Source: Candidatus Stackebrandtia faecavium (lineage in GTDB: Bacteria > Actinomycetota > Actinomycetes > Mycobacteriales > Micromonosporaceae). Taken from it: 64,000 nt of DNA. The stretch is from assembly GCA_019112895.1 (NCBI GenBank), contig DXIM01000008.1, positions 1 to 64,000 of the forward strand. The letters are read 5' to 3'. Made by a program: the position numbers and the translations under genes. The notes beneath the pieces were generated by a model. That model was not told where the DNA came from and ran no database searches. It saw nothing but the letters and a program-made list of their open reading frames with translations. Below are positions 26,556 to 35,472 of the stretch, one piece after another (the first letter of the stretch is position 1; each line of letters opens with the position of its first letter).

Positions 26556-27632
26556 GTGGACTTCGCACAGTTGAAATACCTCAATACCCAGAACCTCTAT
26601 GACACGGCGACCGGCTGCGCCGGGGTGCGGGACGTCTTCGCTGACGGTGTGGCCTCAGTCAACAAGAAGTCGGGCGACATCCCAGAGTCCTGGGGTGGCG
26701 CCGACAGCACCGCCGCCGTGATGAAAATCGCGGATTCCTCGCTGCCGCTGGACGACACCTCGCGGGCCTTCGACAACGCCCAACAGACCCTGACCACGCT
26801 GGCCGTCGAGCTCGACGCGGCGAAAGCGGACCTGGGCGGCTTGATGGCCCAAGCTGGCGCTATCCCCGCCATCGTGGACGATTTCGGCGGCGTGACCCCG
26901 CTGAATCCGTTCGACCCGACCGCGCCGGCCAAGGCGGCGGCCGTGGCGGCGCAGATCGCGGCAGTCGTGGCGCGCGCCAACGAGCACGACATAGCGGCAC
27001 GCACAAAGCTGGTCAATGGTCATGAAGGCAACGGCTCTCAGCCCGAGGAAGAGCAGCAAGAGGAACAGGAAAAAGACGACGACAATAAGGAACTGATCCG
27101 CGACGGGATCAGGCTGGCGCAAAAGGCGTTGTCGCTGTTCGGCGGTGCCGGAACTTACGGCGGCGACAGCTACGGCGGCAGCAGCCTGGCCTCCGACGGT
27201 GTCAACAGCGGCTTGGGCCAGGTGAACGCTGGTTCCGGTGCCCTGGCTAGCGGCGCCGCGACCTACGGCGGCTCTAGTTACGGCGGTGCCCATGGTTTGG
27301 GAAGCGCCGGCGGTGGCTTCGGCGGCGGCATGTCGGGCGGCATGGGCGCGGCGGGCTCCGCACGCAGCGGCGGTAGTAGCGCGATGAATCCTGCGAACTC
27401 GCCAGGCACCCCAGTTGGTGCCAGTACCGAAGGTGCGGCCAATCGCGGCGTCGCAGGTGGTGGCGCCCGCGGCGGCATGATCGGTGGCGGCCGCGGAATG
27501 GGATCCGATTCTGAATCCAGCAGTTCGACGTCCTCGAAATCGTGGCTGCACGAGGACTGCGACCCGTTCACGACCGACGCGGCCGCGCCCCCGGTCGTAG
27601 GGATGAGGTTCAAACCGGTCGAAGAAGACTGA
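26556..27632 (+). CDS. WXG100-like helical protein with Gly/Tyr/Ser-rich C-terminus, likely ESX substrate
   Basis: 358 residues from the GTG at 26556 with AAAGGAG upstream. The N-terminal 140 residues are helical, beginning VDFAQLKYLNTQNLYDTATGC and including ESWGGADSTAAVMKI, a WxG-like turn; the start FAQL is shared with the glycine-zipper protein at 36385. A charged Glu/Gln/Asp-rich linker follows (about 155-175). The C-terminal 180 residues are low-complexity with repeated YGGxSYGGS, GGGFGGGMSGGMG and GARGGMIGGGRGMG blocks. This layout (helical export domain plus flexible tail) resembles PPE/LXG-type substrates. No catalytic motif is seen. Confidence 0.75.
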   Translation: MDFAQLKYLNTQNLYDTATGCAGVRDVFADGVASVNKKSGDIPESWGGADSTAAVMKIADSSLPLDDTSRAFDNAQQTLTTLAVELDAAKADLGGLMAQAGAIPAIVDDFGGVTPLNPFDPTAPAKAAAVAAQIAAVVARANEHDIAARTKLVNGHEGNGSQPEEEQQEEQEKDDDNKELIRDGIRLAQKALSLFGGAGTYGGDSYGGSSLASDGVNSGLGQVNAGSGALASGAATYGGSSYGGAHGLGSAGGGFGGGMSGGMGAAGSARSGGSSAMNPANSPGTPVGASTEGAANRGVAGGGARGGMIGGGRGMGSDSESSSSTSSKSWLHEDCDPFTTDAAAPPVVGMRFKPVEED

Positions 27633-27683
27633 TGTGGCTTCCGGCCCGCGGAAAATATGGCCGAATCCACGGGCTGGGACGCG

Positions 27684-27710
27684 ATGCCGCAGCTGTCATG
27701 GCTGCGGCAT
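27684..27710. terminator. Perfect 10-bp stem-loop after the FAQL gene
   Basis: ATGCCGCAGC at 27684-27693 pairs with 27701-27710 around a 7-base loop, 51 bp after the stop of the Gly-rich gene. Confidence 0.65.
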
Positions 27711-27737
27711 CATGCTGTCGGTGGAAGGTAACGGCGC

Positions 27738-27755
27738 TCGGCCCGGTAGGGCCGA
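27738..27755. terminator. Short GC stem-loop downstream of eccD
   Basis: TCGGCCC and GGGCCGA form a 7-bp stem with a GGTA loop, 15 bp past the eccD stop on the minus strand. Confidence 0.5.
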
Positions 27756-27770
27756 ACACCGTGTGCCGAG

Positions 27771-29183
27771 TCAGATGGTGCGGATCCACCAGTAGGCGCC
27801 CCACACCCACAGAGTCATCGGGACGATCGCCACGCCCACCAACATTTGGGTGATGTCGCCGGCCCGGCCCCACACCGGTGAAACCTTTTTGCCGGAAATT
27901 GCCAGTGCGTGAATCTGCAGCAAGACCGTGACCGCAAGGAGACCGCCCCCAACGATCAACAGGATCAAGTCCGTGCCGAGGTTCGTGCTTCCGGTGTACG
28001 CCAGTGCCGCGAAGCCGCCGAAACCGCCGATGAGAAGAGGCAGACGCTGGCCAATGCTGCGGAAGTAGCGGGATTTCAACAGTAGCCACACCGACAGCAG
28101 GGCTGATGTGATCAACGACGGCAAGACCTGTTCGCTGGTGGTACTACCCAAAACCATTGCGCATCCGGCGACCACCAGTGAGCAACTGGCGAGCAGACCG
28201 GTCAGGTACTCGTTCGCCCGGTTGCTGCGGATCAACGCCATGTCGCTGTCGGCGTCTTCGATGGCGACGGTGCCTTGGCGCAGTTCCTCGGTACTGGAGG
28301 GCACGTCCGGAATGGGCAGTTTAGCGAGCCGATACGAAATCATGGGCAAGGCAGGTATGAGCACGAGAAACACCGCGGCCAACGTGGCGGCCGCAGCTGG
28401 GGGAGTGACCGTAAACCACGCGGTCATGGCGGTGCCGACCATGGTGCCGATCCCCGCCAACGTGATCGAATGGAACAGCGGCATGGCGCGTTCAACGGCG
28501 AGACCTGCCAAGATCGCAAACAGTGTCATGACTGCGGCACCGGCGAAGTATTGCGGCGCACCGTATTCGGGGATCCAGCGTCCGCCGGCGACGAGGATCG
28601 CCCCGCCGCTGAGGCCGCTGGCGGCGGCCATCGTGCCCAGCAGCGTCGCGGGACGGGTGCGTTCGAAGGCCTGTTCCACAGCCCAGGCCGCGACCAGGGC
28701 GATGACGCCCACGACGATGACGAGGCTGCCGGCCAGCACGGAACCGACCAGCGAGGCGGCCGTGACCGATCCGAGGAACGACACAGCCCCGACGACCAGG
28801 CTGAACCGGCGGCTGATCCCGTCGTTCCAGACATCGGAACGGCGAAGTCCGGCCACCGCGACGGCGTCGACGACGTCGTCGAAGATGATGCCGGGCGCGG
28901 TGTCTTTGACGGGACGGAAGTACAGTTCCTCACCGTCCATGATCTCTAGCTGCTCGCAGGTCCGGTCGGCGTCGAAGGGTGGTTGCCCGAGCCGCGCCAA
29001 CGCCCAGCCTCCCTCCGCGATGCCGTCATCCACGAAGTACTCGCCGTCAGGCCCGGTGCTTGCCTGTACAAGCAGTTCAGGCTGCAGTTCGGCGATGGGA
29101 ACGTGCGCGGGCAGTGCGACATCCATTCGGGTGTGCGGCGCTACCACCGTGACACGGCAAAGCGCTGTATCGGTTGCGGCCAT
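27771..29183 (-). CDS. eccD: Type VII secretion integral membrane protein EccD
   Basis: 470 residues. An N-terminal ubiquitin-like (YukD) domain of about 90 residues (CRVTVVAPHTRMDVALPAHVPIAELQPELL, then LGQPPFDADRTCEQLEIMDGEELYFRP) is followed by about eleven membrane segments, the usual EccD topology. EccD dimers line the pore of the ESX membrane complex. It is the only gene in its direction here and is divergent from eccC, sharing a 105-bp promoter region. Length is normal for the family. Confidence 0.94.
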   Translation of the reverse strand: MAATDTALCRVTVVAPHTRMDVALPAHVPIAELQPELLVQASTGPDGEYFVDDGIAEGGWALARLGQPPFDADRTCEQLEIMDGEELYFRPVKDTAPGIIFDDVVDAVAVAGLRRSDVWNDGISRRFSLVVGAVSFLGSVTAASLVGSVLAGSLVIVVGVIALVAAWAVEQAFERTRPATLLGTMAAASGLSGGAILVAGGRWIPEYGAPQYFAGAAVMTLFAILAGLAVERAMPLFHSITLAGIGTMVGTAMTAWFTVTPPAAAATLAAVFLVLIPALPMISYRLAKLPIPDVPSSTEELRQGTVAIEDADSDMALIRSNRANEYLTGLLASCSLVVAGCAMVLGSTTSEQVLPSLITSALLSVWLLLKSRYFRSIGQRLPLLIGGFGGFAALAYTGSTNLGTDLILLIVGGGLLAVTVLLQIHALAISGKKVSPVWGRAGDITQMLVGVAIVPMTLWVWGAYWWIRTI

Positions 29184-29288
29184 AGGGGGGCTCCAAAGTC
29201 GCGTGGTGAGGAGTGCTCGTTGCAGGCGAGATTACCGGGTCAGCGGGGGTCTGCTTACGATGGTGCCTGTATCGATGGGAGTAAGTTG
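29184..29288. promoter_or_regulatory. Divergent eccD/eccC promoter region
   Basis: 105 bp between the two starts. It must hold promoters for both core genes. No clear palindrome or canonical -10/-35 pair is visible by eye. Confidence 0.5.
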
Positions 29289-32200
29289 ATGGGTACGGCG
29301 ACTTTCAGACGCGGTCGGCGCGTCCCCGGTCCCGAGCTTCCTGCTGGTGAACTACGGATGAAAGCTCCGCCGGAGCTGACCCCGCCGCCGCAGCGCAACC
29401 TGACGCAGGTTTTGACGATGCTGCCGATGGTGCTCATGATGGGCGCCATGGTCCTGATGATGATGGGCCGGTTCGGTCGTTTCGGGGGAAACGACAGCGG
29501 CGGTGGCGGCCTTCTCAACAGCCCATTCTTGATCATCGGTGGCATGTTCGGTCTCGCCATGCTGTCGATGGTCGGCGTCGCGCTCATGGGTGGCAAGGAC
29601 GATTCCCGATCGAAACTGCTGTCGGAACGTCGCGACTACGTGCGTTACCTAGGGCAGTCTCGCCGGAAGGTGCGTCGGGCGGCTGACCAGCAGCGCGAAG
29701 CGATGCTGTGGCGGCATCCGCGCCACAGCACCCTGTGGAACTACGTCAACTCGCGCCGCATGTGGGAACGCCGCATGGTCGACGACGACTTCGGCGAAAT
29801 CCGGGTCGGGATCGGTAAACAACAGCTCGCCGTAGAGGTGACCACCGAGGAGACGAAGGCGCTGGAAGACCTCGAACCGATGAGCGCGATTGCGTTGCGT
29901 CGTTTCGTCAAAACCCAGTCGACTGTGCGTCATATCCCGATGGCCTTGCAGCTGCGGACGTTTCGCCGGATCCGAGTCATGGGCGACGGTGCCCACGACC
30001 TGGTCAGGGCGATGCTCGGCGAGCTGGCGACGTTCCACAGTCCCGCGGACGTGATCCTTGCCGCGGTGACGTCGGCGCCGCGCCGCGATGAGTGGGACTG
30101 GATGAAGTGGCTGCCGCACGCGATGCGTCCCGACGATCCGGACGCCGCAGGGCCCCGGCGGCTCGTCGCCTCCGACTTCACCGAGCTGGAAGTCCTCCTG
30201 GAAGACCTCCTGGAGGAACGGTCGAAAGTCCTGTCCGATGCGACCGCAGTCCACGAAGGGCCGTACGTCGTGGTGGTCGCTGACGGAGTCGCCGCGCCCG
30301 CGGAGACGCGACTGTCCGGGCAGGGAGTCTCGGGGGTCACCGTCATCGATTTCGACCCCGAGACGCCGCGGCGGATGCAGCCGTGGTTCCTGTGCCTGGA
30401 AACCGGCGGTGACTCGCTGACGATGCGGCACATGGAAAGCGAGACGCCGTTGGGTAAACCGGACGGCATGAGCTTGACTTCCGTGACCGCCCTTGCCCGG
30501 CAACTGGCGCGATACCGCTTGGCCAAACCCAGCGTCGAGGCGGAGCCGCTATCGGTGTCGATGGAGCTTCCGGAACTGCTGGGCATCGGTTATGCCGGCT
30601 CGTTCGATCCTCGCCGAGTCTGGGACACGAACCAACCGAATGCGCAGCGGTTGAACATTCCCGTCGGGTTGGACCCGGACGGCAACAAGGTCATGCTCGA
30701 CTTCAAGGAGGCCGCGCAGGGCGGCATGGGGCCACACGGACTCATCATCGGTGCGACCGGCTCGGGTAAGTCCGAGATGCTGCGCACGATCGTGCTCGCG
30801 CTTGCCGCCACCCAGTCGTCGGAGGAACTGAACTTCGTGCTGGTGGACTTCAAGGGTGGCGCCACGTTCGCGACCTTGGACCGTTTGCCGCACACCAGCG
30901 CCGTCATCACCAACCTCGCCGAAGAACTGCCTCTGGTCGACCGCATGGCCGACGCCATCCAAGGCGAGCTCGTGCGGCGTCAGGAACTGCTGCGTACCGC
31001 TGGCAACTACGTATCGCAGCGCGACTATGAGCGCGACCGTCGTTCAGGGATCGCGCTGACGCCGATGCCGAGCCTGCTCATCGTTTGTGACGAGTTCTCG
31101 GAGCTTCTGTCGGCGCAACCGGACTTCATCGACCTGTTCGTCATGATCGGACGTTTGGGCCGGTCCCTGGGTGTTCACTTGTTGCTTGCTTCGCAGCGTC
31201 TCGAGGAGGGGCGGCTGAAAGGGCTGGACAGCCACTTGTCGTACCGGATCGGTTTGCGCACCTTCTCGTCGACGGAAAGCCGGATCGTGTTGGGCGTCAA
31301 GGACGCGTACGAGCTGCCTCAGGCGCCCGGTCACGGTTACCTCAAGATCGACCAGGAAACGATGATACGTTTTCGCAGCTCATACGTGTCGGGGCCGTTC
31401 CACGGGAACCGGAGCCGACGGGCGACCGAGGACGGTGCCGCCGAGGAAACGATGCGCAGGGTTGTGCCGTACACGAGCGAACATCAACCACTGCCGAAGA
31501 CCGCGCCGAGCGTCGCCACCGTGGTGGAGCAGCGAGCCGCCGAAGACACTGGGGACCCGGAGTCGGTCAAAGACACGCTCATGGATGTGCTGACGGAACG
31601 GATCGCCCGCAAAGGGCCGCCCGCCCACCAGGTCTGGTTGCCGCCGTTGGCGGAACCGCCGACGTTGGACATGTTGTTCAAGCGCCTCGACACCAGCCCC
31701 GAGCGTGGTCTGCACGCCCCAGACTGGCCGGCGGCGACGTTGCGCGTGCCGATCGGCTACCTGGACAAACCCTTCGAGCAGCGGCGCGATCTGCTCGAGC
31801 TCGACTTGGCGGGGGCCGGCGGAAACGTCGGCGTCATCGGCGGGACCCAATCCGGCAAGAGCACCGTGTTGCGCGCCTTGATCGGTTCGTTGGCGTTGAC
31901 GCACACGCCGCGGCAGGTGCAGATTTTCTGCATCGACCTCGGCGGCGGTTCCTTGCGGGCGTTGGCGGATCTGCCTCATATCGGTGGTACCGGACACCGG
32001 CAAAGCCCCGATGCGGTGAGCCGGATCCTGGCACAGGCGTTGCAGGTCATTGATGAGAGAGAACGTCGTTTCGCCGAGTTGGGGATCGACAACATCGCCG
32101 ACTATCGGCAGCTGCGGGAGGACGGCAAGGTCGATGACCCGGTCGGGGACGTGTTCGTCATCGTCGACGGTTGGGCTGCCTTCAAGGACGAGTTCTTCGA

Positions 32201-33314
32201 GCAGATGGACCAGGTCTTCTCGATCGCGCAACGCGGCCTGGCCTATGGCGTGCACACCGTGGTGGCCGCCAACCGGTGGACCGATATGCGACCACCGTTG
32301 CGTGACCTCATGGGCTCGCGGGTGGAGTTGAAGCTCGGCGACCCGATCGATTCGGAGGTCGACCGCCGCGCCGCGAAAGTCGTTCCCGACCGCTCGCCTG
32401 GTCGCGGTCTCATCGAGGGCGGATACCAGATCCTGTCGGCGATTCCGCGCGTCGACGGCCAGCAACGCGTCGACGACCTCATGACGGGTGTCGCCGACTT
32501 CGTGGAGCGCAGCAAAGATGCCTGGACCGGTCCGCGGGCGGAACCGTTGCGGATGCTTCCGCTGGAAGTGACACAAGACGACGTCCCGAAGTGGGGTGAC
32601 GGCGAACCGTTGGCCATCGGGATCAATGAGTCGAGGCTGGCCCCGGTCATGTTGGACCTGGTCAACAACCCGCACCTGATGATCTTTGGCGACAGTGAGT
32701 GCGGCAAGACCAATTTGTTGCGGTTGTTCATCCAGCAGCTGAGCCGGTCCGAGGCGGAGAAACCTCCGAAGTTTGTCGTCGTCGACTATCGCCGCACCTT
32801 GCTCGGCGAGGTGGATGACCAGTTGCTCGTGAATTATTCGGCGGGACCCAACGATGCGGCCAAGAACCTTTCCGACTGTGTTGGGGCCCTGCAGCAGCGT
32901 CTGCCGGGGCCGGATGTCACGCCCGCGCAGCTGCGTCGGCGCGACTGGTGGACCGGTTCGGATGTCTACTTCTTGATCGATGACTATGACTTGGTCATGA
33001 CGCAGAAGCCGAATGCGGTGCGGGCCTTGTTGCCGTTGTTGCCGCAGGCCCGCGACATCGGTGTACACGTCATCATCACGCGGCGGATGGGTGGCGCCGC
33101 GCGCGCAATGATGGACCCGGTGTTGCAATCGCTGCGGGATCTGCAGGCGCCCGGACTGTTGATGTCGGGTTCACCGAGCGAGGGTGCTGTTTTGGGCGGA
33201 CGAATTAAGCCGGCGGTCCAACCTCCGGGACGTGGAATTCTCATTAACCGGGACGGTAGGGAATTGATTCAGACTGCATTGGCTCCATCACGTTTTGCCA
33301 ACGCAGAAGAATAA
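29289..33314 (+). CDS. eccC: Type VII secretion ATPase EccC (single-chain EccCa-EccCb)
   Basis: 1341 residues from the ATG at 29289; the frame is open further upstream but overlaps eccD. Two membrane segments at about 42-58 (LTMLPMVLMMGAMVLMM) and 77-95. Three FtsK/SpoIIIE-like ATPase domains have Walker A motifs GATGSGKSEM (about 488), GGTQSGKSTV (about 851) and GDSECGKTNL (about 1134). The first has a full Walker B LLIVCDEFSELL; the second reads VFVIVDGWAAF and the third YFLIDDYDLV, without the usual Glu, as known for EccC domains 2 and 3 that act in substrate recognition and regulation. It drives export. The esxBA-like pair follows. Confidence 0.97.
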   Translation: MGTATFRRGRRVPGPELPAGELRMKAPPELTPPPQRNLTQVLTMLPMVLMMGAMVLMMMGRFGRFGGNDSGGGGLLNSPFLIIGGMFGLAMLSMVGVALMGGKDDSRSKLLSERRDYVRYLGQSRRKVRRAADQQREAMLWRHPRHSTLWNYVNSRRMWERRMVDDDFGEIRVGIGKQQLAVEVTTEETKALEDLEPMSAIALRRFVKTQSTVRHIPMALQLRTFRRIRVMGDGAHDLVRAMLGELATFHSPADVILAAVTSAPRRDEWDWMKWLPHAMRPDDPDAAGPRRLVASDFTELEVLLEDLLEERSKVLSDATAVHEGPYVVVVADGVAAPAETRLSGQGVSGVTVIDFDPETPRRMQPWFLCLETGGDSLTMRHMESETPLGKPDGMSLTSVTALARQLARYRLAKPSVEAEPLSVSMELPELLGIGYAGSFDPRRVWDTNQPNAQRLNIPVGLDPDGNKVMLDFKEAAQGGMGPHGLIIGATGSGKSEMLRTIVLALAATQSSEELNFVLVDFKGGATFATLDRLPHTSAVITNLAEELPLVDRMADAIQGELVRRQELLRTAGNYVSQRDYERDRRSGIALTPMPSLLIVCDEFSELLSAQPDFIDLFVMIGRLGRSLGVHLLLASQRLEEGRLKGLDSHLSYRIGLRTFSSTESRIVLGVKDAYELPQAPGHGYLKIDQETMIRFRSSYVSGPFHGNRSRRATEDGAAEETMRRVVPYTSEHQPLPKTAPSVATVVEQRAAEDTGDPESVKDTLMDVLTERIARKGPPAHQVWLPPLAEPPTLDMLFKRLDTSPERGLHAPDWPAATLRVPIGYLDKPFEQRRDLLELDLAGAGGNVGVIGGTQSGKSTVLRALIGSLALTHTPRQVQIFCIDLGGGSLRALADLPHIGGTGHRQSPDAVSRILAQALQVIDERERRFAELGIDNIADYRQLREDGKVDDPVGDVFVIVDGWAAFKDEFFEQMDQVFSIAQRGLAYGVHTVVAANRWTDMRPPLRDLMGSRVELKLGDPIDSEVDRRAAKVVPDRSPGRGLIEGGYQILSAIPRVDGQQRVDDLMTGVADFVERSKDAWTGPRAEPLRMLPLEVTQDDVPKWGDGEPLAIGINESRLAPVMLDLVNNPHLMIFGDSECGKTNLLRLFIQQLSRSEAEKPPKFVVVDYRRTLLGEVDDQLLVNYSAGPNDAAKNLSDCVGALQQRLPGPDVTPAQLRRRDWWTGSDVYFLIDDYDLVMTQKPNAVRALLPLLPQARDIGVHVIITRRMGGAARAMMDPVLQSLRDLQAPGLLMSGSPSEGAVLGGRIKPAVQPPGRGILINRDGRELIQTALAPSRFANAEE

Positions 33315-33422
33315 AGATTTGCTATTGCCGATGTGCGTATTCGGCCATTAAATTCGGTACCTTATAAGCGGGATGTTTTGAGTTCATGTCCCCAACCAAG
33401 GGTTGAGAAAGGAAGTGTCGCA

Positions 33423-33728
33423 GTGTCAGAGAATATTCTTGCTGAGATTACAAGCATTCAAGGTACTTCCAACAGTATCGAGGAAGCTTCTTCTCAAGCG
33501 ATCACTCTGTCTGAGCAAGTGCTCAGCATTGCTGAAGGTACTATGTGGAAAGGTAACGCCAGTGCAGCGTTCGTGAATGCTGTCGAAGAGTTCCGCTCGC
33601 ACAAGGACCGTTTGTCGCAGTTGCTGTCCGACATCGGCGGAAACGTGGACATGGCCGCGATGGAACACGAGTCCAACGAGGAAGAACAGACCTCGGGTAT
33701 GAACTCCGTCGCGTCGGCCATCGCTTAA
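33423..33728 (+). CDS. WXG100-family EsxB-like protein
   Basis: 101 residues from the GTG at 33423, with AAAGGAAG upstream. A helix-turn-helix hairpin with the motif MWKGNA (W-x-G, about residues 41-43): IQGTSNSIEEASSQAITLSEQVLSI before it, and FVNAVEEFRSHKDRLSQLLSDIG after it. No signal peptide. It probably forms a heterodimer with the next product and is exported by EccC. The leader from 33315 is A+T-rich and TATAAG at 33363-33368 could be a -10 element. Confidence 0.9.
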   Translation: MSENILAEITSIQGTSNSIEEASSQAITLSEQVLSIAEGTMWKGNASAAFVNAVEEFRSHKDRLSQLLSDIGGNVDMAAMEHESNEEEQTSGMNSVASAIA

Positions 33729-33748
33729 TTGCCTGAAGGAGACATACT

Positions 33749-34027
33749 ATGCTTATTCAAGCCAATTTCGGTAGCCTGGAAGCCACTCAGGGTGAGTTGG
33801 GTACGAAGGTGGAGCAGCTCATGCAGGTGATCGAGGACCTCATGAACAAAGTCAACTCCACTGAGTGGGAATCAAACGACCGGGATGCTTACCAGGAACT
33901 GCAGCAGATGTGGAACTCGGATGACGAGAACCTGCAGGAGGTCCTGAACAACATCAAGATGCAGGTCGGTCACGCCCAGGACGGTTACCAGCAGACGATC
34001 GCGAACAACGCTGCACGGTTCGCCTGA
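33749..34027 (+). CDS. WXG100-family EsxA-like protein
   Basis: 92 residues. Two helices (LEATQGELGTKVEQLMQVIEDLMNKVN and YQELQQMWNSDDENLQEVLNNIKMQVGHAQDGYQQT) around a turn reading STEWESNDRDAY. The family Trp is kept, but the following Gly of W-x-G is Ser. It starts 20 bp after the EsxB-like gene, with AAGGAG upstream, and is the usual second partner of the exported pair. A stem-loop follows the stop. Confidence 0.9.
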   Translation: MLIQANFGSLEATQGELGTKVEQLMQVIEDLMNKVNSTEWESNDRDAYQELQQMWNSDDENLQEVLNNIKMQVGHAQDGYQQTIANNAARFA

Positions 34028-34051
34028 TCACGCCCCGGGGGTCAGCGAGCG

Positions 34052-34072
34052 GCACCGCCCCGGTGGCGGTGC
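34052..34072. terminator. Stem-loop ending the eccC-esx unit
   Basis: GCACCGCC pairs with GGCGGTGC (8-bp stem, 5-base loop), 24 bp after the EsxA-like stop. Confidence 0.65.
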
Positions 34073-34158
34073 GCAGGACGTGTGCGGTGGCAGCCAACGA
34101 GGCGCCACCGGTGCCCAGTACCCCGCCTGCAGTTCGCGGTCCGAAACCCATAGCGACC

Positions 34159-34190
34159 CGCGCCCGGCCGGTACGAACCGGCCGGGCGCG
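34159..34190. terminator. Very strong hairpin after mycP
   Basis: A perfect 14-bp GC stem (34159-34172 with 34177-34190; arm CGCGCCCGGCCGGT) around a 4-base ACGA loop, 6 bp past the mycP stop. It can terminate transcription from both sides. Confidence 0.9.
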
Positions 34191-34196
34191 AGGCTG

Positions 34197-35420
34197 TTAT
34201 GCGGATGGGGTGATTCGCCGCATCAGTTCCTTCGCGGCACGGCGGCGCCGGCGCTTGCGCCACACGATCGGTATGACGACACGACCGCAGCTGACCGCCA
34301 ACGCTGCCGCGATCGTGAACCCCAAAATGATGGCGCCGACCGTTCGCGGCGTTGCCTGGTCGTCCGCGTGCAGCTGCAAGGCCGGTCCGGCCATGGTCTT
34401 GTCCGGTTTGACCTCGGTCATGTCGGCAGTGACGGCGCGGTAAGGATCCACGACGCCGTGCCCCAGTTGTTGGTCCCAATGTCGCGGTGGATTCTGCGCG
34501 GTGAGCCGCATTCGGTTGGCCACCTCGTCCGGTCCCATGTCGGGGAACCGCGCTTGCACCAAAGCCGCCGTGCCGGACACGAAGGCGGCCGCGAAGCTGG
34601 TTCCCGTGGCGCCCTCACCGCCGGTGTAGCCGGTGCCTTCCGGCCCAGGTCCCACAATGTTTTGGCCCGGCGCGGCGAGGTCGACATAGTCGCCCGTATT
34701 GGATGTTTCCGTCGGCGAACCGTCCTGTTGTATCGCCGATACCGCCAACATCGCGTCGTTGTCGTACGCGGCGGGGAATTGGGGGGCGTTGTCGCCGTCT
34801 TCGCCGCCGCGGTTGCCCGCGGCCGCCACCATCACGACACCGTGGTCGGCGGCGTATTCGACGGCTTTCTCCAACGCACCGGAATGGACCAATTGGACCG
34901 ACATGTTGATGACGTCGGCGTCATTGTCGACGGCTTCGCGGATGGCGTCGGCGAGGATGTTCGGCAGGTCTCGGTTATTGCTGACGCTCAGATCCGGCAG
35001 CACCCGCACTGACATCAGTCGCGCATCCGGTGCCATTCCGGCAAAAGGGGTGTCGTCCATCTGCCGCCCGGCGATGATTCCGGCGATTGAGGTGCCATGG
35101 CCGACGAGGTCGCAGCCGGAGCCGACTTTCGATTCGCCTTCTTCCGGTACGACGTAGTCTTTGCCTTTTTCGACCTTGCCTTCGAGCACGGGGCTGGCGT
35201 CGGAGATGCCCGAGTCGATGACGGCCACTTTGATTCCCGCGCCTCGAGTGAGCGGCCAGACCCTGTCGGCTCCCATGCGTTCCTGGCCCCACGGTGTGTG
35301 GTCGAGCGCGCCTTCCTTGGATACCGGTGAACAATCGGCGGCGAACGCGGCCGATGACGGCACCACCGCCAGGGCCGCGCCGACAATCGCTGCGACCACT
35401 GCTGCGCCGATTCGAAACAT
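34197..35420 (-). CDS. mycP: Type VII secretion-associated mycosin (subtilisin-like serine protease)
   Basis: 407 residues. Signal peptide (AAVVAAIVGAALAVVPSSAAFA), then an S8 domain with catalytic Asp69 (VAVIDSG), His108 (VGHGTSIAGI) and Ser275 (GATGTSFAAAF), oxyanion Asn203 (AAAGNRG), then a C-terminal membrane segment (GAIILGFTIAAALAVSCG, about 365-385) and a basic tail KRRRRRAAKE. Mycosins are anchored outside and stabilise or regulate the ESX channel. DCSP near the N-terminus fits the mycosin N-terminal extension with its disulfide. It is transcribed against the esx pair and flanked by strong hairpins. Confidence 0.95.
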   Translation of the reverse strand: MFRIGAAVVAAIVGAALAVVPSSAAFAADCSPVSKEGALDHTPWGQERMGADRVWPLTRGAGIKVAVIDSGISDASPVLEGKVEKGKDYVVPEEGESKVGSGCDLVGHGTSIAGIIAGRQMDDTPFAGMAPDARLMSVRVLPDLSVSNNRDLPNILADAIREAVDNDADVINMSVQLVHSGALEKAVEYAADHGVVMVAAAGNRGGEDGDNAPQFPAAYDNDAMLAVSAIQQDGSPTETSNTGDYVDLAAPGQNIVGPGPEGTGYTGGEGATGTSFAAAFVSGTAALVQARFPDMGPDEVANRMRLTAQNPPRHWDQQLGHGVVDPYRAVTADMTEVKPDKTMAGPALQLHADDQATPRTVGAIILGFTIAAALAVSCGRVVIPIVWRKRRRRRAAKELMRRITPSA

Positions 35421-35472
35421 GTCTACAGGTTAGCGACCCTAGAAAGCACATGTACCACGCAGACGGGGCGTA

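Noticed and set aside
28983..29288. N-terminal extension of EccC
   Set aside because: The extra 102 codons are antisense to the eccD start and have no motif; the ATG at 29289 leads directly into the usual EccC start.
31380..33128. 582-codon minus-strand frame
   Set aside because: It lies wholly inside eccC, whose three ATPase domains are unmistakable; the antisense product has no family features.
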